A stretch of 64,000 nt of DNA, from assembly GCF_041321095.1 (NCBI RefSeq), contig NZ_JBGGWE010000019.1, positions 1-64,000 of the forward strand, written 5' to 3'. Source of the DNA: Fibrella arboris. Its GTDB lineage: Bacteria > Bacteroidota > Bacteroidia > Cytophagales > Spirosomataceae. Position 1 is the stretch's first letter; every line of letters begins with the position of its first letter. Made by a program: the position numbers and the translations under genes. Below the pieces are notes generated by a model. It searched no databases and was not told where the DNA came from. It worked only from the letters and a program-made list of their open reading frames with translations. Positions 18,192-26,785 of this stretch are shown piece by piece.

Positions 18192-19970
18192 GTGAGCGAC
18201 GAAAAGAAAAGCGCCGATGCGCCGGCCGCCGGGCGGCTATTTGATATAGCGATCCTAAAACGCCTGTATGCCTTTGTGAGACCCTACCAGGGCCGTTTTT
18301 ATGTATTAGTGGGCGTTATTCTTCTAGGAGCGCTGTTGGCCCCTGTTACCCCGCTGCTCATCCGGCGCACTATCGACACCCAGATTGCCAGTTCTGACTA
18401 CTGGGGTTTAACCGTTATGCTGAGCCTGATGGTAGGCGTACTGGTCATTCAGGCATTCATTCAATTTGCCAACGCCTACCTTTCTGGCTGGATGGGGCAG
18501 CACGTCATTCGCGACATACGGGTGCAGCTGTACAATAAAATTCTTGGCCTTCGGCTAAAGTTCTTCGACAACACACCGATTGGGCGGCTGGTAACCCGCA
18601 CTATTTCTGATATTGAAACGCTGGCCGATGTCTTCACCGAAGGTATGGCGGCTATTGCCGGTGATATTCTTCAGCTTGTGCTGATCATCGGTGTTATGTT
18701 CTACACCGACTGGCGGTTGGCCAGTATCAGCCTATCGATGGTACCGCTGATGCTATTCAGCACCTATGTGTTCAAGGAGAAGATCAAGGCCTCCTTCAAC
18801 GAGGTACGTACGGCCGTGGCCAACCTGAATGCGTTCGTGCAGGAACACATTACGGGGATGAACATCGTTCAGATCTTTAATAGTGAACACATCGAAGCGC
18901 AAAAGTTTCGGGCTATCAATCAGGTGCATCGCAACGCCAATATTCGATCTATCTGGTACTATTCCATCTATTTCCCCGTGGCCGATATTCTGGCGGCGGC
19001 CGGTACGGGGCTCGTTGTTTGGTATGGTGCCCGCGAGATATTGAATGAACAGGTAACGTTTGGTACGGTCACTGCCTTTGTGATGTTCATCAACCTGTTT
19101 TTCCGGCCCATCCGAATGCTGGCTGATCGGTTCAATACGCTACAGATGGGTATTGTCAGCGCCGATCGAATACTAACCCTGCTGGACAGTACTGATTACA
19201 CGGTCAATGAGGGCACCTATGCCCCTGCAAATCTGAAAGGCGATGTCTCATTTGATCATGTATGGTTTGCGTACAATGATGACAATTACGTGCTGAAAGA
19301 CATTTCGTTTCAGGTACGTACTGGTGAAACAGTGGCTTTTGTTGGGGCTACCGGGGCAGGCAAATCCTCGATTATTAACTTATTGAGCCGGTTCTACGAT
19401 ATCAACCGGGGGAAAATCACCATCGACGGGCACGATGTTCATGCGTACGAATTGGCCGCCCTGCGCCGTCAGATCGGCGTTGTGCTTCAGGATGTCTTTT
19501 TATTTTCCGATACTATTGAGACCAACATTACGCTGGGCGACCCAACCATTAGTCGGGAGCAGATTGTTGAAGCGGCCAAACTGGTAGGCGTTCATGACTT
19601 CATTATGCAGTTGCCGGGCAATTATGCCTATAATGTGCAGGAGCGTGGGGCCACGCTATCAGTTGGGCAACGGCAGCTTATTTCATTTGTCCGGGCTATG
19701 GTCCAGAATCCACGAATCATTGTGCTCGACGAAGCCACATCATCGGTCGATACCGAGACGGAAGAAATGATTCAGGAAGCGATCAGCAAGCTGATGAAGG
19801 GCCGCACAGCCATCGTTATTGCCCACCGCCTGAGTACCATCCAGAAAGCCAATCAGATCATTGTTGTCGACAAAGGCGAAATAAAAGAACAGGGCACCCA
19901 CGAACAATTGTTACAGCACGAAGGCTTTTACGCAAACCTCTACCGGATGCAGTATAAAGAAGTTGTTTGA
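18192..19970 (+). CDS. ABC exporter, fused transmembrane and ATPase domains
   Basis: A 592-residue half-transporter of the MsbA/multidrug type that works as a homodimer in the inner membrane. Six membrane helices fill residues 20-320. The ATPase domain has Walker A GATGAGKSS (near 383), Q-loop VVLQDVFLFSD, signature LSVGQRQL, Walker B IIVLDEATSSVD and switch His in IVIAHRLS. The start codon is GTG at 18192; no better ATG is near. The substrate cannot be told from sequence; lipid or drug export are both possible. Confidence 0.92.
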   Translation: MSDEKKSADAPAAGRLFDIAILKRLYAFVRPYQGRFYVLVGVILLGALLAPVTPLLIRRTIDTQIASSDYWGLTVMLSLMVGVLVIQAFIQFANAYLSGWMGQHVIRDIRVQLYNKILGLRLKFFDNTPIGRLVTRTISDIETLADVFTEGMAAIAGDILQLVLIIGVMFYTDWRLASISLSMVPLMLFSTYVFKEKIKASFNEVRTAVANLNAFVQEHITGMNIVQIFNSEHIEAQKFRAINQVHRNANIRSIWYYSIYFPVADILAAAGTGLVVWYGAREILNEQVTFGTVTAFVMFINLFFRPIRMLADRFNTLQMGIVSADRILTLLDSTDYTVNEGTYAPANLKGDVSFDHVWFAYNDDNYVLKDISFQVRTGETVAFVGATGAGKSSIINLLSRFYDINRGKITIDGHDVHAYELAALRRQIGVVLQDVFLFSDTIETNITLGDPTISREQIVEAAKLVGVHDFIMQLPGNYAYNVQERGATLSVGQRQLISFVRAMVQNPRIIVLDEATSSVDTETEEMIQEAISKLMKGRTAIVIAHRLSTIQKANQIIVVDKGEIKEQGTHEQLLQHEGFYANLYRMQYKEVV

Positions 19971-20020
19971 ATGGCGTAAATGGATATATTAGCGACTCTC
20001 AATGTTAATCGTGGCACGTT

Positions 20021-21154
20021 ATGGGGCTACTTCGATTTTTACTTGCAGCGATGGTCGTGTTTGTTCATGCAGGCCAGTTACCTGGTTTTCCGACCATAGG
20101 TGGCAGTCTGGCCGTGCAAACGTTCTATATCATCTCAGGCTTCTACATGGCCTTGATCCTTAACGAGAAATACGTCTCGCAACCGCATGCTTATCGGCTC
20201 TTTCTGACAAACCGCATCCTGCGTTTATTACCTGTCTATTACGTGGTTATCAGCCTGACCCTGCTGATGGGAATTGCACTCGGCGTGACTACCGGCCATC
20301 GGGAGCTGGAATTTTTTCGGGCGCTACGAGACAACTACGATCAATTGTCGGTGCCAACAATTGCGCTTCTTGCCTTTACCAACCTGACGCTGATTGGCCA
20401 GGACTGGCTTAGCTTCCTGACCATCGATCCTGCCACAGGTACATTGGCGTTTACCGACAACTTCAATCAATCACCGGTTAACCTGAATAGCCTGCTGCTG
20501 CTACAACCAACCTGGACGGTCAGCCTGGAACTGACCTTTTACCTCATCGCTCCTTTTCTGGTGCGTCGGCGCAGTTGGGTGTTGGTGCTGGTCATGGTGC
20601 TCTCGGTGGCCATACGCTTAGCTTTACGCCACTTCGCCCACCTCGATTCTATGGCCTGGAGCTACCGTTTCTTCCCATCCGAACTGTTGTACTTTGTGGC
20701 CGGTGCCTTGGCGTATAGAGGGTATCGTACGCTCAAAAACCAGCAGTTACCAAGCTGGTTATGCCCATTAGCCGTTGGGCTGACGCTGGTCTATACCTGT
20801 TTCTTCGGTCTCATTCATCAGCAACTCACCCAGCTTGGTGTACCCGGCAGTTTTTCATCGGGTAGCTATCGGGTAGTAGTGGCCGTTTGTCTGCCCTTCA
20901 TTTTCCTGTACACCAAACACAGCCGAATCGACGCGAAGATTGGCGAATTGTCGTACCCCTTATATATCGTCCATTTTCTGGTGGTGGAATCGCTCATGTC
21001 CTGGCAAATCGGCGGCGCCTATGTCAACCTATATGCCTTGGTACTTTCGATTGGCGTAGCCTACACGCTCAATCGATTGGTAGGTGAACGGATTGAGCGC
21101 GTTCGGCAACGTGTTTTTGATCGCAATACGGCGGTGAAACCATCGCTGGCCTAG
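20021..21154 (+). CDS. Acyltransferase 3 family membrane protein (OafA/YrhL-like)
   Basis: Polytopic membrane enzyme that O-acylates envelope sugars. It opens with RFLLAAMVVFVHAGQ, where the conserved His sits, followed by FYIISGFYMALIL, the usual second motif, and about ten hydrophobic helices. ELSYPLYIVHFLVVE near the C-terminus is also family-typical. 377 residues is a normal size, without the extra SGNH domain some members carry. It follows the ABC exporter by 51 bases on the same strand. Confidence 0.88.
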   Translation: MGLLRFLLAAMVVFVHAGQLPGFPTIGGSLAVQTFYIISGFYMALILNEKYVSQPHAYRLFLTNRILRLLPVYYVVISLTLLMGIALGVTTGHRELEFFRALRDNYDQLSVPTIALLAFTNLTLIGQDWLSFLTIDPATGTLAFTDNFNQSPVNLNSLLLLQPTWTVSLELTFYLIAPFLVRRRSWVLVLVMVLSVAIRLALRHFAHLDSMAWSYRFFPSELLYFVAGALAYRGYRTLKNQQLPSWLCPLAVGLTLVYTCFFGLIHQQLTQLGVPGSFSSGSYRVVVAVCLPFIFLYTKHSRIDAKIGELSYPLYIVHFLVVESLMSWQIGGAYVNLYALVLSIGVAYTLNRLVGERIERVRQRVFDRNTAVKPSLA

Positions 21155-21495
21155 GCCTTGCCCTCGTCCAGGCCCTCTGCTTCGTCGTCCAGTCCAGCAC
21201 CGGTGATGCCTTCGCTGGTCACTTTCTGCGGGTCACCGACAGGCGGGGCTGCTGGTGGTGCACCTGCCATACCGACACCGCTCCCATCCAGGGCATAAGC
21301 CAGGGCATTTGCCAGGTCATCGCCCGGTGTGGTTCCTTCTTCAGCCGTAGGCTTTTCCAGGCCGGATGGATTTATATCGTCAGGTACGTTCGTTGTTTCC
21401 TGGTTGGTTTGGTCAATCACCTGTTCATCGGCATTGGGATCATTTTCCATGCCGGTAGGTACGTTACGAAGGTCTTTATTTGGCTGGCTGTTCAT
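21151..21495 (-). CDS. Small acidic, proline/glycine-containing protein, probably disordered
   Basis: One hundred and fourteen residues, strongly acidic, with no hydrophobic segment and no recognised domain. It starts MNSQPNKDLRNVP and ends EAEGLDEGKA. Its stop overlaps the stop region of the convergent acyltransferase by four bases. Composition resembles the protein at 17165-17392. Function unknown. Confidence 0.5.
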   Translation of the reverse strand: MNSQPNKDLRNVPTGMENDPNADEQVIDQTNQETTNVPDDINPSGLEKPTAEEGTTPGDDLANALAYALDGSGVGMAGAPPAAPPVGDPQKVTSEGITGAGLDDEAEGLDEGKA

Positions 21496-21503
21496 AAAAA
21501 TAG

Positions 21504-21557
21504 GGCGTTTAGTACCTGAACCTCAGCGATAGGCTGTGGGCTCAAGTACTAAACGCC
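21504..21557. repeat. Inverted repeat I, about 20-bp arms
   Basis: GGCGTTTAGTAC at 21504-21515 pairs exactly with GTACTAAACGCC at 21546-21557, and the pairing continues inward for several more bases with mismatches. It fills the gap between the PBP1A stop and the small acidic gene, both on the minus strand. Confidence 0.7.
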
Positions 21558-21587
21558 AAAGATCAAACCAGTATATAAACCCCTAGC

Positions 21588-24140
21588 CTACGGTCTTGGA
21601 GTGCCAGTTGTATCGGCAGGTTCGGGCACCACAACAGGTGGTGGAACAAACAGCGAGTCGGCACCACTATCGGCACCGCCAGTTGAATCTGATGGTTCCT
21701 CGCCGGCCCCTTCAAGATCGTCGTAATCAGAAGCACAGTCTTGATACTGCTTCTGAATATCGACCGTTGCTTTGGGGAATGGCCCCTGCAAATCGCGAAA
21801 CCGTGGATCGGCATACACTTTTTCGAGGAACCCGCCTACCAGTGGCAATGCCGTTTTGGCCCCTTCGCCCAGGTCCGTTGATCGGAAGTGGATGCTTCGG
21901 TCATCGCCACCAACCCAGGCACCGACCACCAGTTTGTCAGACACACCTACGAACCAGCCATCCGAGTTGTTGGATGTTGTGCCCGTTTTGCCGCCCATTT
22001 GGTGGTTGCGTTTGAACAGATCGAACGACCACAGGTTCTGCGACGTACCACCGCGTTCCTGCAAACCGCCCTGGAGCATATACAGCATCAGATAAGCTGA
22101 TTCTGGGCTGATCGCCGGCCGACGTTCCTGCTTGAATGACTCGATCTCCGTACCGTTCCGGTCTTCAATACGTTGCACGATCATGGGTTTTGTGTACTGC
22201 CCTTCATTCACGAAGGTGCAGTATGAGGCCACCAGTTCATACAGCGATACATCAGATGAACCGAGCCCTACCGATGGCACTGCCGCCAGTTTGCTGGTGA
22301 TCCCCAGCTTATGCGCGTATTCCACGACCCGCTCGGGGCCAACCATATCCGTCAACTGGGCCGTAATGGAGTTGACCGAGCGGGCCAGCGCCCGGCGTAG
22401 CGTCATATTCGAGTACGAAAAGCCGCCCGACGAGTTTTTAGGCTCCCACACTTTTTCTTCGCCATTCTCGGTGTATGGTTTGCGGAAAGGCTGGTCACGG
22501 ATCCGGTCGCAGGGCGTCATGTTGAAAGCCGTATCATCAATAGCCGTTGCGTATACGAACGGTTTGAAGGTCGACCCCGGCTGTCGTTTCCCCTGCTTCA
22601 CATGGTCATATTTGAAATAATCGTAGTTGAGCCCACCTACCCAGGCCCGTATGAAACCCGTATGCGGGTCCATGGCTACCATACCTGCTTGCAGAAACTT
22701 TTTATAATAGGCTATCGAGTCATAGGGCGTCATGTTGGTCCAGCGAGGCCCTTCCCAGTCGAAGACTTTCATGCGCTGCTTTTTGACTTTCATGTAGTAA
22801 TCGACCGAGTCGGGGTACAGCTGAAAACGTTTCACCAGGCCCTTGTACCGTTCAGTCCGACGAGCCACTGAGTCGATAAAGCCAGGCAGTTCTTCGCCAT
22901 TCTCATCGGTCCAGGGGTTGCGGTCGCGCCAGTGATTGTTGAAGGTCTTCTGTAGTTTCTTCATCCGCTCCTGCACGGCTTCTTCCGCATACTTCTGCAT
23001 GCGCGAGTCGATGGTGGTATGAATTTTCAGGCCATCGGTATACAGGTTGTACCCGTTTCGGTCGCCCCATTCGGTCACAAAATCGACTACCGCGTTTTTC
23101 AGGTAACTGGCCGGGCCGGCATACGGATTTTCAGGCGTGTAGTCTGTTTTGAGCGGTAAATCACTGATCGAATCGGCCTGGGTTTTCGTCAGGTACTTGT
23201 ATTTAGCCATCTGGCCCAAAACAATATTGCGGCGCGCCAGTGAATTCTTGGGATTTTTCAGCGGGTTATAGTACGTAGTCGCTTTCTGCAAACCAACCAG
23301 CACAGCCCCCTCCTGCACGTTCAGGCTGTCGGGGGCTTTATTGAAGAAGGTTTTAGCGGCTGTTTTCAACCCAAACGAATTCTGGCCGAAATCGACCGTG
23401 TTGAAATAATACTTCAGAATTTCTTCTTTCGTGAAATTCCGCTCCAGCGTCAGCGCCATCAGCCACTCCTTCGACTTGTAAATTACTTTTCGCACAAATG
23501 GCACCCGGTTGAGCAACCCGTCGGTGGTACGTCGGCGGGTTTTGAACAGATTTTTAGCCAGTTGCTGCGTAATGGTTGAGCCGCCCCCTTCGCTGCCCAG
23601 GCTAAAGACCACGCGCCCGATCGCCCGCGGGTCAATACCGCCATGATCGTAAAAACGGGCATCTTCTGTAGCGATCAGGGCCTGAATCAGGTGCTTTGGA
23701 ATGTTTTCGTACTCAATGGGCGTCCGGTTCTCTGCGTAGAACTTGGCAATCATCTGGCCATCGAGCGAATAAATCTCTGAGGCCTGATTCAGTTTGGGAT
23801 TGCGCAGATCCTCTACACTTGGCATGGCGCCAGTGAGGTAGAGGAAGTTTGTTTGTAACACAAAGACGTACCCAATCAGGAAAAGCAGCAAGAACAGGCT
23901 GTACTTCGCTAAACCACGGACATACGGGTAGTACCAACTGTCGGGATCAATGTACTGATGCACAAAAGCCCGAAACTGCTCGCGCCGGGCCATCAATTTA
24001 TCTTTCCAGGTTTCTACGCGCTCCTCGCCAACAAGGCGAACAACGTGGCTGCCTAACTGCTTCCGACGGCTTCGTATCCGTTGCCGGAATTCGCCAAACG
24101 CGTGCCTAACCGACCGAAGCCGGTTCATCTCTTCACTCAT
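21588..24140 (-). CDS. mrcA: Penicillin-binding protein 1A, bifunctional transglycosylase/transpeptidase
   Basis: Class A PBP that polymerises and cross-links peptidoglycan. One membrane anchor near residues 75-95, then the GT51 domain with EDARFYDHGGIDPRAIGRV (near 157, catalytic Glu), GGGSTITQQLAKNLF and KEEILKYYFN. The transpeptidase has the active serine in GSTFKPF (near 522), SVN and KTGTTSNNSDGW (near 716). 850 residues is typical. The C-terminal tail is acidic then Pro/Val-rich (VFVPPPVVVPEPA type) and probably unstructured. It follows msrB on the same strand but strong hairpins separate them. Confidence 0.93.
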   Translation of the reverse strand: MSEEMNRLRSVRHAFGEFRQRIRSRRKQLGSHVVRLVGEERVETWKDKLMARREQFRAFVHQYIDPDSWYYPYVRGLAKYSLFLLLFLIGYVFVLQTNFLYLTGAMPSVEDLRNPKLNQASEIYSLDGQMIAKFYAENRTPIEYENIPKHLIQALIATEDARFYDHGGIDPRAIGRVVFSLGSEGGGSTITQQLAKNLFKTRRRTTDGLLNRVPFVRKVIYKSKEWLMALTLERNFTKEEILKYYFNTVDFGQNSFGLKTAAKTFFNKAPDSLNVQEGAVLVGLQKATTYYNPLKNPKNSLARRNIVLGQMAKYKYLTKTQADSISDLPLKTDYTPENPYAGPASYLKNAVVDFVTEWGDRNGYNLYTDGLKIHTTIDSRMQKYAEEAVQERMKKLQKTFNNHWRDRNPWTDENGEELPGFIDSVARRTERYKGLVKRFQLYPDSVDYYMKVKKQRMKVFDWEGPRWTNMTPYDSIAYYKKFLQAGMVAMDPHTGFIRAWVGGLNYDYFKYDHVKQGKRQPGSTFKPFVYATAIDDTAFNMTPCDRIRDQPFRKPYTENGEEKVWEPKNSSGGFSYSNMTLRRALARSVNSITAQLTDMVGPERVVEYAHKLGITSKLAAVPSVGLGSSDVSLYELVASYCTFVNEGQYTKPMIVQRIEDRNGTEIESFKQERRPAISPESAYLMLYMLQGGLQERGGTSQNLWSFDLFKRNHQMGGKTGTTSNNSDGWFVGVSDKLVVGAWVGGDDRSIHFRSTDLGEGAKTALPLVGGFLEKVYADPRFRDLQGPFPKATVDIQKQYQDCASDYDDLEGAGEEPSDSTGGADSGADSLFVPPPVVVPEPADTTGTPRP

Positions 24141-24233
24141 ACATCAACGATTGGTACTGACAGGGCTAACTGACCGCTAAACGCTCGGCCAACGATGAGC
24201 AAAGATAACGCAAACAAGCCCTATTTTAGTGAA

Positions 24234-24277
24234 AAAGCCCTCCAACCAACCTGTTTCCAGATTGGTTGGAGGGCTTT
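24234..24277 (-). terminator. Terminator hairpin downstream of msrB
   Basis: A perfect 16-bp stem (24234-24249 and 24262-24277) with a 12-base loop. Read on the minus strand, the stem is followed by a short run of Ts. It lies between msrB and the PBP1A gene. Confidence 0.85.
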
Positions 24278-24406
24278 CAAGTTTCAGGTGACAAGTTTCA
24301 GGTTTCAAGTTTCAAGTTTCAAGTTTCAAGTTTCAAGTAGCTCCGCTTGGGAAACAATGCTTCAAGAGCGGAGCTACTTGAAACTTGAAACCTGAAACCT
24401 GAAACT
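24278..24406. repeat. Long inverted repeat B built of heptanucleotide units
   Basis: From 24278 to 24340 the sequence is nine seven-base units in exact register, mostly CAAGTTT with CAGGTTT, CAGGTGA and CAAGTAG variants. The other side (24376-24406) is the reverse complement, also in sevens (CTTGAAA, CCTGAAA). A unique core pairs GTAGCTCCGCT (24337-24347) with AGCGGAGCTAC (24367-24377). The same CAAGTTT/CAGGTT vocabulary occurs in the repeat at 15671-15765. It lies just past the msrB stop. Confidence 0.85.
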
Positions 24407-24412
24407 AAATAC

Positions 24413-24925
24413 TTATTTCTTCTGAAACGTCATGGCCACACCATTCATGCAATAGCGCAGGCCAGTGGGCTTAGGTCCATCATTGAATACGTGTCCCAGG
24501 TGACCGTCGCAAACAGAGCAAAGCACTTCATCGCGCTCCATACCATAGCTGTTGTCTTTAGCTACTTTCACCGCGTTTTTAGCGATCGGCTCGTAGAAAC
24601 TAGGCCACCCCGTGCCCGACTCGAACTTTGTTTTCTCGGCAAACAGCGGGTTTTTACAGGCCGCGCAATAGAACGTACCATCTTCATGTACGTTCAGTAA
24701 GGGGCTGGTTCCGGCGCGTTCTGTTCCGTGTTCGCGCAAAACGGCGTATTGGTCGGGCGTCAGGATCTTCTTCCACTCGGCATTGGTTTTAACAACCCGT
24801 TTGCCACCCGGTGGCGTTTGCCCCTGCTCATACAGCGCGTTGGTCTGTTTGGCAGCGGAGTTGGTCTGGCAAGCCAGCGAAATGAGTATAGCAATGGCCG
24901 TAAGGCTACTGATGATAAGTTTCAT
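24413..24925 (-). CDS. msrB: Peptide-methionine (R)-S-oxide reductase, lipoprotein form
   Basis: Repairs oxidised methionine (R-sulfoxide) in proteins using a catalytic cysteine. The N-terminus is a lipoprotein signal ending ISLACQ (Cys near residue 19), so it acts in the periplasm. The MsrB fold shows the zinc pairs CAAC and CSVC, GTGWPSF, GHVFNDGP and the active RYCMNG near the C-terminus. 170 residues including the leader is normal. It stands alone, with strong hairpins on its 3' side. Confidence 0.93.
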   Translation of the reverse strand: MKLIISSLTAIAILISLACQTNSAAKQTNALYEQGQTPPGGKRVVKTNAEWKKILTPDQYAVLREHGTERAGTSPLLNVHEDGTFYCAACKNPLFAEKTKFESGTGWPSFYEPIAKNAVKVAKDNSYGMERDEVLCSVCDGHLGHVFNDGPKPTGLRYCMNGVAMTFQKK

Positions 24926-24972
24926 GGGGTTCGTTATAAATCGTCATTTATATAAACGTAAAACGCCAATAT

Positions 24973-25416
24973 TCAGTTTTTCACCACCAGCCAAACACCG
25001 GCCAAAATCAGGCCGATACCAAGCAGGCGCCAGCCATTAGCCGGATGTTGCGTGAAGCCAAGCAGGCCATAATGATCGAGCACCACAGCCGCCAGCAATT
25101 GCCCGGCCACACTTAGGCTCACCAGATTAGCCGTCCCAATCTTGGGTACAGACAAGATGACGGTGGTTACGTACACGGCCCCAATGACGCCCCCTGTCCA
25201 TTTCCACCACGCCAGTGACCGAAGTGTAGCCATTGGCGGCACCATCCCACCGGTGCTCAGATGCACCATCAACAGCGTGAAAAAGCCAGTTCCGAACGAA
25301 ATAAGTGACGCCAGCAGCGGATTAGTCAAGGCCAGTCGCAGGTTAGAATTGACCCCGGCCTGGATAGAGATGGCAATGCCCGTAAGGAAAGCGAGAACAA
25401 GAAAGACGTAATGCAT
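24973..25416 (-). CDS. DMT-type membrane transporter, YdcZ/DUF606 family
   Basis: Small inner-membrane protein with five hydrophobic helices. AGVNSNLRLALTNPLLASLISFGTG and WWKWTGGVIGAVYV, followed by AGQLLAAVVLDHYGLLG, are characteristic of DUF606. The frame is open upstream to 25494, but that part overlaps the GNAT gene. The ATG at 25416 (MHYVFLVLAFLTG) gives a clean membrane start and 147 residues, the family length. Substrate unknown. Confidence 0.85.
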   Translation of the reverse strand: MHYVFLVLAFLTGIAISIQAGVNSNLRLALTNPLLASLISFGTGFFTLLMVHLSTGGMVPPMATLRSLAWWKWTGGVIGAVYVTTVILSVPKIGTANLVSLSVAGQLLAAVVLDHYGLLGFTQHPANGWRLLGIGLILAGVWLVVKN

Positions 25417-25465
25417 GAGCGTAATAAGCAGATCAGCCGCAAGGTACGGTGCGCCAGGTTGCCCT

Positions 25466-25969
25466 TTATCGTGTTTTCTCCCACCAGCGCACATATTGAT
25501 CCTGCTCGAAGGGATTAAACTGATTAGTCAGCAGCACGGCCTGCGATGCTACGTTGGTTAAGGCGGTCTCGGCCGTTACCCGATCAATACCTGGCTGCGC
25601 CAGTGCCCAGGCCGTCAGACCGCCAACGATCTCGGTCATGTAGCCGCGTCGCTGAAAGGCCGGGTACGTGCCATAACCCAGTTCTACGGTTTGCTCTTCA
25701 TCGGGCGCCCCTTTAAACTTTATATCGGCCACAAACTGATTCAATTCCCGGTCGAGGGCTACCCAGATGGTATCATAAATGGGCTGACGGGCGGGGTTCT
25801 GCAAAAATGGAATGGTGAAGGCCTGAATGATACTCCGCAGTGGCTCTGCCACCTCGCGGTGCCCAGGCCGGGCGCCCAGTTCATCTTCCAGCAGCGTACC
25901 ACCGGCAATGTGCAGACGTACCTGATCGAGGGTCAGCGGAATGAGGGTCAGACGGGGCGTGTCAATCAT
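25466..25969 (-). CDS. GNAT-family N-acetyltransferase (RimJ/RimL-like)
   Basis: Acetyl-CoA-dependent acetyltransferase. It begins IDTPRLTLIPLT, the usual strand 1, and has ELGYGTYPAFQRRGYMTEIVGGL, the acetyl-CoA pyrophosphate loop (QRRGYMTE for Q/RxxGxG/A). ALTNVASQAVLLTNQF corresponds to motif B. 167 residues is normal. The acceptor could be a ribosomal protein, an antibiotic or a metabolite. It ends 50 bases before the YdcZ start. Confidence 0.88.
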   Translation of the reverse strand: MIDTPRLTLIPLTLDQVRLHIAGGTLLEDELGARPGHREVAEPLRSIIQAFTIPFLQNPARQPIYDTIWVALDRELNQFVADIKFKGAPDEEQTVELGYGTYPAFQRRGYMTEIVGGLTAWALAQPGIDRVTAETALTNVASQAVLLTNQFNPFEQDQYVRWWEKTR

Positions 25970-26003
25970 TGGTCAGGGTATGACTTTCCAAGCGACCAGT
26001 TAA

Positions 26004-26393
26004 TCAATTCCTATTAACAAAAACTTGGAAATCAGAGACAGGACCAGCAAACAGATAACCTTTCTGAATTTTTCGTCCATAAAATTCTGTTTCATTTTCG
26101 ACCCATCCAGTTTCACTCCTGATGGTCGTGGTCTCGTCTTCAAAATCATTCGTATTAAAGAGCAATACACCTGACACATCACGTAATTCTTGTTCGGTAA
26201 GACTACTTTGTACTTTCTCTGCGATGTAACGAAGAGCTGCCTGCTTGTCCTTGTCAATCCATTTAGCAGCGGCTAACAAGTCCCAAGCAATAGCTTCTTC
26301 CGGCAAGACAAAAGCGAAAAGCACAAATTCTTCGTCCTGTTCCTGTTCAATAGCAACGAACAATTTTCCGAGTTTTTCTATCAGCGACCTCAT
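26004..26393 (-). CDS. Unknown partner of the HEPN protein
   Basis: A 129-residue protein with an acidic helical N-terminal half (KLFVAIEQEQDEEFVLFAFVLP, AIAWDLLAAAKWIDKDKQ) and a beta-rich C-terminal half. It is not a nucleotidyltransferase: there is no GSxxxG...D.D motif, so this is not a standard HEPN-MNT pair. Its start overlaps the stop of the upstream HEPN gene by four bases, so they are translationally coupled. The DNA looks AT-richer than its neighbours. It could be an antitoxin or an accessory factor. Confidence 0.6.
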   Translation of the reverse strand: MRSLIEKLGKLFVAIEQEQDEEFVLFAFVLPEEAIAWDLLAAAKWIDKDKQAALRYIAEKVQSSLTEQELRDVSGVLLFNTNDFEDETTTIRSETGWVENETEFYGRKIQKGYLFAGPVSDFQVFVNRN

Positions 26394-26785
26394 AGTATTT
26401 GCAGTATCTTTTTGGCAGCTACTATCATTGTCCGGGCTGAAGCGGCATTAGCACTTCCTGCTATGGCGTAACGAAGTTCAGGCTTCCACTGTTTTACAGC
26501 CGACCACTCTGTTAGATAGCCCGATTTAATTTTTCCTTCAACACCTGAGAATCGCAAAAGCACTTCAAAGTCATGTACTTTCAAACTTTGTAATCCTTGA
26601 AATTCGCTATTCGTTTCTGGGAAACCCTGCCATTTTAACGTTCGGCAGATGCGTAATTTCAACCCGATTTCAACAGCATATCCACTTAAATAACTGGCTC
26701 CGTCATACCGATTTGCGGCTAACAGTATCTCAGCATCCTTTAAACGAGCGGTAGCAATTCGACGTAGTTCCTGTTTAGAGATCAT
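26390..26785 (-). CDS. HEPN domain protein
   Basis: All-helical HEPN domain of 131 residues. The conserved layout is visible: ARLKDAEILLAANRYDGASYLSGYAVEIGLKLRIC, the substrate-side helix pair, and LKVHDFEVLLRF in the second half. An obvious R-x4-6-H RNase motif is not seen, so it may be a non-catalytic HEPN. HEPN proteins often belong to toxin-antitoxin or defence modules. The ATG at 26785 shares one base with the TTG start proposed for the divergent kinase-like gene, which suggests that this pair was inserted directly against that gene. Confidence 0.8.
   Translation of the reverse strand: MISKQELRRIATARLKDAEILLAANRYDGASYLSGYAVEIGLKLRICRTLKWQGFPETNSEFQGLQSLKVHDFEVLLRFSGVEGKIKSGYLTEWSAVKQWKPELRYAIAGSANAASARTMIVAAKKILQIL

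Noticed and set aside
24278..24340. CRISPR-like or microsatellite array in the CAAGTTT repeats
   Set aside because: Units are contiguous with no spacers, and the complement follows at once, so it is a hairpin built of short repeats.
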